Under the pieces are notes generated by a model. That model saw only the letters and a list, made by a program, of their open reading frames with translations. It ran no database searches and was not told the origin of the DNA. Positions 25,136 to 39,000 of a stretch of DNA of 64,000 bases are shown piece after piece (the first letter of the stretch is position 1; the number at the start of each line of letters is the position of its first letter). This stretch comes from Odontocerum albicorne (Eukaryota; Arthropoda; Insecta; Trichoptera; Odontoceridae). Location of the stretch: assembly GCA_949825065.1 (NCBI GenBank), contig OX463859.1:28785847-28849846 (forward strand). Direction: 5' to 3'. The position numbers and the translations under genes are program-made.

Positions 25136-26864
25136 CATTTATTAAAAAAATACATGCATATATTTAATCAATCTGATGTGTCCCTTTTTCATAACTTATT
25201 AAAAATTTTGCTCCTTTAGATGGAGCTCTGTTGATTCCCGGAGCAGTAGGTTTTTCTGATTCAAGATAAAAGAATTAAATACGATGATAATTCCAAAATA
25301 TATATGTATGAAATCAACAACATGTACGAGTATAATGTAAACTCTTAAAGTTACAAGGTGGGTGATATCTCTTAGAATAATAATTTCTGACGGTTAGTAT
25401 GTCATTTATATGTTACCACATGACTCCTGTAGAGGGGGAAAAGAGGAACAGATAACCAAATGATTATATCAAAAATATGTTTTTAAACGAAAACATTATG
25501 CTGTTTTTGGTATCAAACAATCAACCGTTTCGTGTGAATAATAAATGTCTCTTGTGTTAAAACCACAAGATTTCAGTCAAAAATACTATTGTTTAATAAT
25601 GATTATTAATGATATCAGCACACTAGTAATTATGTATTGGATAATCAATCAATAATTAATAATAGGCACCTAGACTTGCTGGGATTATAAGAAATCTCTC
25701 CTGCATTTGTATTTCTACGGGCTATCTTTATTTCCTTTTAGAAGATTTTAATATTTGCACTAAGTTTCCTTCCATCATCTCCCATTACTTCTCACTTCTT
25801 AGCAATTCACTATGGTTTTTGTATTCCTCTTAAACTCTTTTTTTACTGTTCTTTCCTCTACTTTTTTATTGTTCTTTCTAGATTCATATTATTTTTCGAT
25901 TTGGCTTCTACAAGCTTGCTCCAAGCTCTGTTTATATCCTTGACATCTCTAAGATCCTCATCTAATTTTTTTTTAAGAATAGATATGACCGAAGTCATAG
26001 GTATCCTTATACCTTCAAACACTAGGCGGAAGAAGTGCCTGTGTCGTTCGGGGGAGTAGCACAGCGCGGGGTTTGAACCGACGACCTTCCGCACGGAAGT
26101 CCAGTGCGTTTCCGCGCCGCCATGCACCTCACTTTCCTTCCAGTCTTTTTATCATGGCATACTTCTTTGTAGTAGAGCATGATATTCGTTTCAAAACTAA
26201 CCATTATTATATATTTAAGCTTTCACACTTTTCATTCATTCTTGTTTATATATTCCTTTGATATTCTTCCGTTTTTAATGACTTGCAGTTTTTCACACAA
26301 AATCTTTCACCTAGAGCAGGCTTCTGTTTTTTCAGACGTCCATCTTACATGTTAAGGCGTTAAGCATCACCCACGTCTAATTAGTCTTGCTGGCCGGGCA
26401 AATTCCGCTAGAAGTCGGATGCATCGGTATTTATTGCACATGTTTTTACTTTGTAAACAAATAATCTGCACATATAAAATTTTACCCCTTCGAAATCAAA
26501 GATTTAGTATTCAAGTAAACAAAACAATCTCAACATGGCGAATTGTCAAAAAAAGCGTACCTCAATAAGTTAGGTAGGTACTAAGAATTGTACATTAAAA
26601 TATTTTGTATGGGCAACTTTTACATTTTGTCAATTGTCAATTTCTGATTTGACGTTTGTGCAGTTTCACGAAAAACTGAAATAAATTCACATCAAAATAT
26701 CAATGACAATTTGTTTTGACAATCATCGCGGTATCAATTAAGTTTGTAATTTTTAAATCTAAAACTGATAATTATTTTAGATAATATTCTTAAAGTAACA
26801 AACGATCGCCTTGTAAATTTTATTGACCGCCAAATGATTCGACTTATTTCCGATTATCGCTGCG
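25136..26864. other. Intergenic region upstream of NMNAT
   Basis: A tRNA-like SINE head sits at 26010-26125 (listed separately). No gene was found. Short open frames on the minus strand at 25858-26127 overlap the SINE and are not credible. Confidence 0.45.
26010..26128 (-). mobile_element. tRNA-like SINE head
   Basis: The minus strand carries GGTCGTCGGTTCAAACCCCG with a good B box (GGTTCAAACCC) downstream of GCATGGCGGCGCGGAAACGC. It does not fold cleanly as a functional tRNA by eye, so a SINE or tRNA pseudogene is likelier. Confidence 0.45.
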
Positions 26865-26900
26865 TATATAAATAGTTGAAGACAGTTTTCGTTACCAATC
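26865..26900 (+). promoter_or_regulatory. Possible TATA box and start region for NMNAT
   Basis: TATATAAATA at 26865-26874 lies 151 bp before the NMNAT ATG, with a plausible start about 30 bp on. This is inferred from position and motif only. Confidence 0.35.
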
Positions 26901-27024
26901 GGTGGAAAGTTCTCGTGTGCAATACTTTATGATGAATTTACCTTAAAATCAGAAATTCGGTCCGATTATTTCGTCATTTTTACGTCAGTTGTTTTCATTG
27001 TTAGATCGATTGTATTGATGAATA

Positions 27025-30000
27025 ATGTCGCAAGGTTCCGTGGTTTTGATGGCTTGCGGGTCTTTCAGCCCGCCAACGCCGATGCATTTTCGTATGTTTG
27101 GTAAGTTTATTTTAAAAAAAAGTTAGTAATTATTATTTAGCTATGGAAGAAATCATCATATAAAACTTTCATATATTATAAACTGGTGAAGGCATTTTTG
27201 GTAATACATATCGAATAAAGTCGATGATATTTATTTTTTAAGACATGAGATCATCGTTTTTCTTAGACCAGAAACTTTTCCTAGAAGTCAGAGAGAACAT
27301 AATACTTTGATTAAATGTTTTGTATACATAAATTAAAACAAACAAATGTTAATAGTCTGCAAATGTTTTAAATAAATAAAGTCTTGTGTCTTCAATTCAA
27401 AGTCTTGTGAATTTTAAATGATTTAATTCTAATCAAGTATTTTACCATAGTGGTCAGGGCATCTATTTGATAATGATTGTTGACATTTTTGTTTATACAT
27501 ACATATTATCACGCCGTGCCCCTTTTGAGGTACGCAGAGAGAACGGATCTCCAAACTTTTCTATCCAAGCAGACAACTTTCGCCTTCTCATTCGTATGGC
27601 TCGCCATGCACAACATTCTATTCACTCTTCTCTTCCAAGCACACTTAGCACTTCTGACTTGTATACTTGTCATTTTTTGCAATTAATTTTCTTCACATGC
27701 CTTAACCATCTTTGAATTGTCTTTCTAAATATGATGAGTTGAATGTCTCTTGGTTATATATGTGTAAAAATTAATCATCAAAACCAATTTTAGGCAATTT
27801 AACAGAAGATGGTTCATACATACATTCCCCTTTTGAGATAAGCAGAGAGGGCAGAGTGCCAAACTTTCATATCGTGACACCCTTCCTTTGTCTCATCTAA
27901 AACCATAAATCTTCTCATTCAGTTCCTTCTGCTTGTCTGTCTTACTCCTTACCTTTCCTTTCATAGTTTCATTAACTTAATTCAAGCACTAGCATGATGA
28001 TATATTCACATGACACACACACACACACACACACACCCAGCAAGATGATACACCCTTTATTAAAAAAATAAAATTCATAAAATAAATGGACATTTTGTGT
28101 CATTTAATTTCACAAATTTTTATATTTGTTTTTTTTTTAAATAAACTATAATTTGTGAAATCTGTTTTTGTTTTTGCTTTGCTCACCTGTAAAATTGCAC
28201 AAACGTTAGTACCAATGTATTGCGAGAAAAATCTCAATGTACCAATACTTACACTATTCACTTCACTTCCCTTTGTATTTATACTCACTAAGAATGAGTA
28301 GAATTAAGTGGAAAATTCTCACTTAATTCCACTCTTTCCTAGCAGTTGCATATCTGTCTCTTCTAACTCCTTGTTTGGCCTCTTAACTTTTTATTATCAT
28401 ATATATTTTCTTAAAAACATATGTTTTTGTAACCTTTTGGCATTTATTCTATTTTAATTTTTATAGATGTTTTTTAGAACTCGAAGATAAATATTCAATT
28501 CTAACAAGAAACGAGTAAAATGTTATTCAAATAAAACTCTTTTTTCTTTGGTTGTTTTTCTAGGTTTTCCCTATACCTTCTATGTATACTAATTTTATAG
28601 ATTATTTTTAAACATCTCATAATTCATTATTTCTATTGGCCGAACCATCTCAATGCTTCATTTTACATTTTAAGCACTGCACCTTCTTTCAATCCGTATT
28701 CTTTGCTGATGTTCTTATTCCTTATTCTGTCATATATTAATATTATTCTCCTTAATCCGGAAGTTGCAGGTTCGATTCCCTTTGGAACCCAGATTTAAAA
28801 AAAAAAGGATTCCAGTCTGGTTTTCACATAAGGCCTTTTTAACACCTTTCTGATTGGTTGGGAGATATTGCCACATGGCAATAATTCCGCCAGGTTATAC
28901 TGTATACAATGCAAGTGCAATACAATACAATACATTATATCGTTTTTCCTCAAATGCAACTCAACTCTTATTTCTATTGTATTCAGCTTACTTTCATTAC
29001 TTTTTCGCCATGTCCATGTTTTATTTGAATATCCTAATATTGGGATTAAGATACCATTATGAGCAGGCAGCTTTGCTTTTCTTAAAATGCCCCTGTTGGT
29101 ATAGACCCGTGCTTCCCAACGTGGGGCCCACAACCCACAGGGGGGCAATTTCAGTTCTCCATTATATGTTTTGAAAATTTACTTACTGTGTTTGCTTATT
29201 TCCTAGTGATTTCTTCCTAAAACTCATCATTTAAGTTTCTTTAATGAACAATTAAATATTCTAATATTAAAAATTATGTATATGTACGAGGGTTGCTACT
29301 TTTGCTAAGTTTTGAGACAGATAAGTAAAAACAAATATTTATCATCGAAAATGGCTTCATTGTTTTTCAAAATACTCTCCATGAAGATCAATACACTTTT
29401 GCATGCGTTTGAACCAATTTTCGAAGCACGTTTTCCACTCCGAATGAGGTAACTTCAAAACATGCGTTTTGAACGCATCAACCTCTTCAGGCGTCGTAAA
29501 ATGTTAACCTCGCAATTTATTTTTGATGTTTGGGAATAAAAAGAAGTCATTGGGTGCCAAATCAGGGCTGTACGGCGGATGACCCATCAATTCGATGTTT
29601 TGAGTGCTCAAAAAGTCACTTGTTTGAGCCGATGTGTGAGAGCTCGCATTGTCGTGGTGGAGAATGATCCGTCTTCGACGGTTGGTTTTCCTCATTTCTC
29701 CGAACACTTCTGGCAAACAAATGGTGGTGTACCATTCAGAATTGACCGTACGACGACGTAGAATTGAATGTACAGATTTTGAAAATTATTAGATCAAGAA
29801 ATCTGGGATGTCGTTTAGTATTAGATATAGAACATAATAAAGCCTTATCTAATCCAAATGTTTTCTCAGAAATGGCAAACCATAGCCATCAGATTGGCCA
29901 TTCTTTTATAAGGGACAATTTGAAGCCATTATACTTGATTAATAATTTCAGGAAATGGATTGCTCTTGAAAGTTTGGAAATAGTTGAATCAGTGCATTGG

Positions 30001-33000
30001 GGTAAACCCATAGTAAACAATATTATCCCTTAAGTTAATTCCATCCCATTAGAATTTATAAAAGCTATCGTAAACAATAAAATGGAATCCTTTTAGTGTT
30101 CTACAATTTTACTCACAAACAGCTGTTTTCCCCCCTTCTTTCTCTACGGTTCATCGTAGATTTTCCGAACTATAACTAAATTTGAAAACGAGGTCAATAT
30201 CACAAATAAACTTTAGGGACTCGGTCTAACAACACTAAGGCCTCGGCCACACAGGTAGGAGCCTCGCTTGGTGCTTAGAACTACGCTGCGAGCTAGGTGA
30301 CATATCCTAGCGAACCAATGCAACCCATACTATTGCAATGGCCACACTGCACGTTTCGCGCCATGCTACGTGACTATTATATAATGGCTCATAATGGTAT
30401 CTTAATCCCAGTTTTCCCCCCCTTCTTTCTCTACGGTTCATCGTAGATTTTCCGAACTATAACTATATTTGAAAACGAGGTCAATATCACAAATAAACTT
30501 TAGGGACTCGGTCTAACAACACTAAGGCCTCGGCCACACAGGTAAGAGCCTCGCTTGGTGCTTAGAGCTACACTGCGAGCTAGGTGAAATATCCTAGCGA
30601 ACCAACGCACCCCATACTATTGCAATGGCCACACTGCACGTTTCGCGCCACGCTACGTGACTATTATAGTCACCTAGTAGCGTAGCTCTAAGCACCAAGC
30701 GAGGCTCCTACTTGTGTGGCCGAGGCCTTAGTGTTGTTAGAGCGAGTCCCTAAAGTTTATTTGTGATATTGACCTCGTTTTCAAATTTACTTATAGTTCG
30801 GAAAATCTAGGATGAACCGTATGACAGCTCACAAATTTGCCCCAATACAACCTTGTAACGATGTTAAGTAATTTTAATAATTTTATCAACTTTAATATAA
30901 GCCTCGATTCTAATAAATAGCAAGTTATTTAGGTAAATACAATACATAAAACTAACAATAATGACAAATTAATACATCTTGTCACAAATTAGCAAAAATG
31001 TGGCAGTTTGTTAAAATCAAATAATATTTGGTGACGTTTGTCAAAAGTCATTACGTTAGTCTGCATTGGCTAGGGATGGGGTATTCGATAATTGGATTTT
31101 CAAAAATCGATTTTAATTAAAGGTTCGTAATTAGTATTAATTCATAGTAGATCTTGGCCTATTTAAAGATACATACAAATCATACAATACATTAGAAAGT
31201 CAGTATAATGAAAATTAGGAATTAAAACGTCAGTTTAGAGAAAAACAATTGTTCGATTTGTAAAAAAACTATTCGATTTGTAAAAAAAAACGATTTTACC
31301 CCATCCCTTTGTGACATGACGTATTAAACGTCGCACGGTTCATCCTGGACTTTCCGAAGTATAGTCTAGAATACCCCTGAAGATGAATCACATATGACTT
31401 GAACTAGTTGAGTTAAACATATATTTTCAAGTGCATTAAATAAATAAATAAAATAAATAAATAAATAAATAAATATTAGGTTTATTGACAGCAACATAGT
31501 ATGTACAAGATCACACCTGAATAACACTTCTAAAACACATAAATTGCAGACAATACATCAAACACAGAAGCTGTCAAAAGGTCTGGGCTCATCTAATAGC
31601 ATCCCCTCGGCCAAAATACACCCCACCAATATAGGGCGAACCCAGCCACGGGGACACCAGATGTTTTTCAGCCCACACCCTTAAACACGTAGAAACAGGA
31701 ATATATACAAAAAAATTAACACTAAACATTAAACAGCGTTTAAATTTTTAATTATATTTGAATAAACATGATTTTCCACTGCTACAGCAGAATGTTAACG
31801 ATAAAACCCTAGAAATATTACATTAGACTTTTTTTATATTTTCAAGTTCATTGACATAATTTTAATTTCTGGTTGTATATTATTTTTTTGCAGAGATAGC
31901 AAAAGACCATTTTCAAGCATTGGGTACCCACAATGTCATCGGAGGGATCATGTCCCCAGTACACGATGCCTACGGGAAGAAGGACTTGGTGGCGGCAACA
32001 CACCGATGCGCCATGCTCAAGTTGGCTCTCAAGTCTTCAGACTGGATCAAGATGTCTGACTGGGAAGTTAACCAAGAAGGATGGACCAGAACTCGAAGAT
32101 CTTTGGAATATCATCAGGTAATTCTTGAAAGTCATTCGTTTTGCTTTAAAACTTGTATTAACGTAACCAGCAATATTTAATATTTCTTTTTAATCCATTT
32201 TATCGAGGAATGAAGTAAATCTGGTATGACAAATTAATCGGATTAAAAAAAAGAGCAGGCTGTGTATGAGAAAGTGTACGTATTTATTTGTTTAAACGGT
32301 CAAATGATCTTAAAATCAATATTGACAAGTAAACAGTGTTTTACGAGTACAATAGAAAAAAGGCAAAGCCTGTATAAGTTGTGTAATACGAGGCGTATCC
32401 AGAAAGTAAGTGTACTGAGGCTCTCACGACCGGATGGATTTTATTTTCCACATGTTGGCTACACTTCCGTGTAGCCTGACCCTTCCCCTCCGCAACGAGA
32501 CCGGTTCGAGGTCAGTACGTTGAGAAGTGTCGACGCGACAACACGTTTCGTGAAAAATGTCAATCCAATCTCCCGCCAAGTGCGAAATACGCAGCGTCAT
32601 CCGTTATCTCGTTTGGAAGGGAAAACCTCCGGATGAGGTTTATAATGAGGTGAAAACTGCATATGGTGATAAACCTATGAATCGTACGAGTGTGTACAAG
32701 TGGTGTCGCGAGTTTAAAAACGGTCGTACGTCTGTGCATGATGATCAGAGGAGCGGAAGACCTTCAATTGTGACTGACGAAATTGTGGAAAAAATCGAAA
32801 ATGCGCTCCGTGACAATTGCAGATTGACTGTGGATGAACTTTCTGCGATGTTTCCGCAAATCTCCAGATCTCTACTACACGAAACCATCACAGAAACCCT
32901 CGGATATCGGAAACTGTCTGCGAGGTGGGTCCCAAAACAGCTGACAGACCAACATAAGTTGAATTGAGTGGAGGCCGGGCAAGAGTTTTTGAGGCGCTGC

Positions 33001-36000
33001 AAACTCCATGGAGATGAATTTCTCCGCTCCATCGTTACTGGAGATGAAAATTGGGTTGCACACTACACGCCTGAAACCAAAAGGCAGTCTCAACAGTGGC
33101 GTCACACCTCTTCACTCTCCGCCAAAAAGTTCAAAACCACAATTTCAGCCAAGAAAATCATGGCATCCGTGTTTTGGGACTGTCAAGGCATAATTTTAAT
33201 TGACTATATGCCTCAAGGGGAGACCATCAACTCTGCAAGATACTGTGAGACCCTAAAAAAATTGCGGAGGGCGATTCAGAACAAGAGGAGAGGCATGCTG
33301 ACAAAGGGAGTCTGCCTGCTGCACGACAATGCCAGACCACACACGGCCAATGCCACGAAGGAACTGCTCGCCTCGTTTAAATGGGATGTCCTGAACCATC
33401 CCGCGCATTCCCCTGACCTAGCACCTTCATATTACTATCTCTTTACCTCCCTGAAGCTGCACATGGGTGGAAAAAGGTTTTCAACCGACGAGGAGGTAAA
33501 GGAGGAGGTGGAGAAGTGGACGGAGGGGTTGGCGGGAAACTACTTCGAGGAAGGCATCAAAAAGTTGTACCCCGCTTCACCACCTGCATTGAGAGGAATG
33601 GCGACTATGTCGAAAAATAGCTTACATATGTACTACGGTAACCACTTAATTTTTTTGTTTAAATAAAAAAAATTGTAACCTGCAAAAATTCAGTACACTT
33701 ACTTTCTGGATATGCCTCGTACATATAATTCACTTAATTCATCCTGGCAAGAACAACTTATTCTTTAAGTGATCAAAGGAAATTCATACAATGCTCATAC
33801 TGATTGTCCAATCTGTGTAGTCTTGTTACGAAGGTGTTATGCAAATAATTACCGTATTAGCCCGAATATAACGCGGCCTCGAATATAACGTGACCTATAT
33901 ATTTGGAGCAGGAATGAAATGAAAAATTCAAATATAAAACAAAAATTATTAGGTAAATTGTATTATAAAAAATATGATTTTTTTATTCAGACATGTTTGA
34001 ATTATCATCAGTGTCGCTTGAATGATTACTATTCGATGCATCATTTATGACATCTTCCTCTTCCCATAAAATGTCATCCTCACTCCCATCCAGATTGTTG
34101 GAAATGCAACATTTTTTAAAACCTTTTTCAATAGACGTGTCACTAATCTTCTGCCAAGCGGTCATGATCCATTCCCCTAAGACTGGAATTGATGGTTTCT
34201 TTATTTTCCCTGTAGGGGTCAGATGATGATTTCCAGCTAATAGCCAATTAATTGCTGTACTCCTTTCGCAAATTGTCTTTGAATGGTTTATTGACAGATA
34301 CATCTAAAACTTGCAACTGCGAAGTCATTCCTCCTGGAATTATCACCATATCAGTATTCAAAGATTCAATTTTTCATTGGACACGGCCTAAACTCCGAAT
34401 ATAACGCAAATGTTATTTTTGGAAAAATATTCTGAGTGTTATATTCGGGTTAATACGGTAGTTAGAAATTCATTATTGTGGGATAAAATAGTTTGCCTGG
34501 TGGGTCTATAAAGAACATGTCACCTAGTAAGCTGAGCTAGTTTCGTACTGTCCGAATATGAGCTGACACTCTTATATTAAATAATGTTGGGAGGCCAAAT
34601 ATAATTCCTCTGTCTGAAAAAATTGGAAGACTCATGAATTCCAATAACAGACTGTAGTCCAACTCACGTAGTCCACATATATCGGTGGCGTGGCGTTCAT
34701 AGATGCTGTGGAAGCGCTGTATCTCCTAATAGTTAATTGTTGTTTACCCAAAAAAAAACATGTATTCTGTAATTTTATTTATAATTGACAATGCCCGACT
34801 TTTAGCTATTTGTTTCAATATCGTATCAACAGCATCCCTTAACTAAAAAATCATGTCATACCACTGATGTGTCTTCTTCTTCTTCCCAGTGTCATGTCAG
34901 GTCCCCCCAACGTTGAATATCACTTGAGAGTAGACATATTTGTCCCCAGCAGCCCGAAAAAGATCCTCAACGCTCCTCATACCAGTCCAATCATGTATAT
35001 TGCGGAGCCAGGAGATTTGCCTCCTGCCGACACCTCTTCAGTTCTATATTTTGCCTTGGATGATCAGGTGCAGTTATTTGTACTTTGCTCTTCTAAGTAC
35101 ATGACCCAAATAGGACACCTTTCGGATTTTAATATTAGTCAGCAACTCCCTCCCATCAACTTTGGCTCTTTAAAGAACCCTTGTGTTGCTAACCATATCT
35201 GTCCAGGGTACCTATACATATATTGTTCTTCACTATGTCGAGCCGGGAGATTCTTAGCACCCTTGACCCATTTAAGGGTCGCCCGGGACTCGGGGCCTTG
35301 GCTTGATTTCTCTCCATAGTGATTTCCTGGGGAGGGATATCCAGAGTGGTTTCCCCTTGCCTTCTCTGGAGGATTTTCTGTTGAGGTTACCTTCCCTTAG
35401 CTGGGTGGATCCAGTTTTATGGCGCTGGAAACTCGCCATTCGTCCACTCTCTGTCTGCTATGACACTGATGGAAATGTCAGTGGTCACATTGCCCGAGGT
35501 TCGCGGGGCCTGAGAGACCACTTGTGGACGCTAGAGAGTTGGACTGATGTATACATATATCTATGTTTTTTCAAAGTACTAAAACATTCATTTGAAACAT
35601 TCCAACTCTCCATTTACATAATTATCCCATGTTATCACATACACAATTCCAATCTCATCACAAATTCAACATCATCATATCTAAACGACTCCTCACGAAG
35701 AACATTCATACCTGTCATTCACTCATATGCTTCAAAAATATCTTTGCTCCTTGCTTTGTCCCTGTAGAAGAGCTTGCATATTTTTTTTACTTTGGAAACC
35801 ATTACATTGTAGAAATAGCCACCCTCTTTCTTTATATTTCTATAATATTTATAAAACGCTTTTCTTTTTTTTTTTTAATCATCTCAACACTCAAAACTGT
35901 GATACATGTACCACTAGTGGTGCACGGGCACCAATCTAGTGGTACGTAAGTAAGCAAGTGTCAAAATATTGTAGTGCCATGATACTTCAACATAATTCAC

Positions 36001-39000
36001 GACAATACGCTAAAACCGGCTTGTAACAACGATATTTATTGTGGTAACCTAGGATTACCCAGTCAAAAGAATAAAATGAATTGCACCACCAAAAATTTCC
36101 ACCCCTAACCCGGGTTTACGATTATATTTTAAACTTGTCAACTTGGTCAGGTTAGTCTGGCAGTTAGCTGGTTAAAGTATACTAATTTATCATCTTGTAG
36201 TTGTGACATCACATGCTTGTTGAAATCACTCTTTCAAATATTTGATATGAGATATTTCTGGTTTTCTGACAAATGATGAAGAAATGAATTCATCAAACTT
36301 TTATAACCGCAGTAATAAAATGTATCCACTCGATGAAATTACAATTTAGTTTTTAAAGCAAAAATTTTGTCCAAATTTAAAATTTAGCATGTTGACTGCC
36401 GATTACTTGTTTTTTTATTTTAATTTTTATTTAACCTGGAGAGTTTATTGCCATGTGGCAATCTCTTCCAACCAACCAGAAAGATGTTTTAATTGGTCCT
36501 AAGTGAAAACCAGACTGGAATCCTATTTAAAAAAAAATAGGTTCCAGCGGGGATCGAACCCGCAACCTCCGGATCGGCAAACAAGCGCCTCACTACCAGG
36601 TCACGGAGGTCATATTTGTGTTTGTGGAGAGCGCTGGGTGCCGATCACGCACTTATGCGTAATATCAGTATGTCACTTCTATTGGTCAGTCTGCCGCCGG
36701 AAACCGTCGTAGTGAGTTGTTTGTGCGTCGGCACTCAACGTGTTAAGTTGAAATTATTTGAAAATATGATCCCAAAATATGTCATTATTAAATCCAGCTA
36801 ATGACGTGGCAGGGGGCGAAGGAGGGGGTTGAGAAGTGTACTGTACCAAATAAAAGGATACATTAACACATTAAAATAATTCAAATAACATATAAGTATA
36901 CAAGTACTCAAGTCAATATTATTTAAAAAATATAAAGAATTAACAATATTACGTACATTGCTATTAATGTGATACAGTCTCAAGACAAGTCATCCGCACC
37001 TCACCACACCGAGCGTCACTCTTGACATTCATGTGGAAAGAAAAGTACAGCGCAAATTCAACATTTTATAAATTCTAGAATCAGTTTTCTGTATACAAAT
37101 ATGGCCGTCGTTATTTGTTTATTCATTATTTAACACTTCATTGTAAATACAATCTGGCGTGGGTGTGCAACTTTTTGTAACGTTCATTATGTGGTACAAT
37201 TTGAAAACCGTTTGCGAACCCCTGATCTAAACTGTATTTATTTTTTTCTTCATCTTCTTTATTTTTCAAACTTATCCATGAATTGATCGTAAGTAAAATA
37301 CAAGCAATCAATATTAACATCATTTCAGTAAGTACTATCTCTGTAAGTTGTTTTATTATTGATTATCGAAGTCCATATCTATTTACAATCTCATTAGATG
37401 AAGTAATACCCTCGAAAAATCTTTTTAAAACATAATGAAATAGAATATATATCCAATAACAATGGTTCAGATTAAAAATAATATTAATAATGTGTCTGTG
37501 GATTCTTGTGAATTTTCTTCAAAAAACATTTGATTTAAATTATGTTGATAAGATTTTTTTAACCATAACAAATATGTGTCGCTGTAACCGATGACATCAT
37601 AAGTGTATTTTTTACTGTGCTCTCGAATTTTATGTAAAATATTTCAACAAATATTCATATGTTACGAAGCATTTAAGTAAAATTTCATCATAGCCGATTA
37701 AATTCATTATTGAAAAGAATCTATAGTATTGTAATTTGTTTTATCAAACACTGTTTCATATCTATTCCATTTTTTGTAATGTCACTCGTATAACCCTACC
37801 GGTTTCAAGGCTTTCACCTCGTCAACAAATCCACTGTGGAAACCATACATTTTCTATCGATGATGCTAAATTCTTACATATCAGTAGTAACGGAAATAAA
37901 TTGGACAGATTAGAGGCCTTAGAAATTTCTAAGTCAGTGCATCGAGGTGGACATCTGGCAAACACATATATCCCAAGAATCTCTCTGCTGCTCGCCGAGG
38001 TTGTCCCATACCTCCCCAACCCCCAGTCCCCAACCCGAATGTTTACCGTTAGAAGCGTGTATCTCGGTACCAGTTCGAACAGAATTCAGTCTTATTTTTG
38101 GCCCCATGAAGATGAGGTGAAAGCCTTGAAACCGGTAGGGTTATACCGTTACAAAAAGTGGAATAAACAGTGTTTGATAAAACATAGTCTGTCTTCAGGA
38201 GTCACCTGTTCTGCTTTCATACTCAGACTGAAGTGATATCAAATATTTTCCAATTATAAAAACAGTCAAATTTCTTATTCCTCCTTTTTTGCCCAGTCTT
38301 GAAATAAATTTAAACCTCTAGTTCTTGAAATAAAAATATATTAGCTAGGGAAATAAAAATCATTTCAAAATTATTATTTAGTGATTTTTATTAGTATTTT
38401 GTGGTTTTCTTTAAAACCAGCAGTATTTAAAAAAATAAAAACAAACAGCCGGTATCCCTTGATATACATGATCCCACTTTACGTGATTTCATTATAATGA
38501 GATTTAAATGAAATAATAAATTTTTAATAAAAATCTGATTTCAATTTTGCAATCACCCTATGAGGAGGAAAGTTCCTTAGCGAGCTACAAAAAACTATAT
38601 GGAGATCAGAAAGATGCTGTTCATCAACTCGCTTTTGATAATTTTTTGAAAAAACAAAACTAAAATTATTTATTGTGATTTGTTTAATCAAACACTGTTT
38701 ATTACACTTGATCTTCTTCTCCCTGCCTCCATCCCAACTCACTGTCTGCGAAGACTGTTGGGGTCAGCTCTCTTCGTCCTCAGGTTGTATGCTCTTCTAT
38801 CCCGGACTACGTCCCCCAGGCCGTGCCTCTGCATCAGGTTATCTTTTTACACCACCCATGAATTCTTTGGTCTTCCTCTGCTTGTTATTCGAGGAAGATC
38901 CATGGAGATTGTCTGGTTCACAATGTGATCGGGTGCTCTGCGTCCAACATGCCCATACCATCTCAATCGCCTCACTTGATATAACGGTATAACCCTACCG

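Noticed and set aside
26010..26128. Functional tRNA gene on the minus strand
   Set aside because: B box present but cloverleaf pairing is poor by eye; SINE or pseudogene is likelier.
35068..35319. Continuation of exon A as a 150-residue single-exon protein
   Set aside because: After GATCAG the composition becomes intronic and merges with a GC-rich repeat, so the splice site is preferred.
36541..36612. Functional tRNA gene
   Set aside because: The B box is perfect, but the sequence continues into the SINE body shared with several other loci and the acceptor stem does not close.
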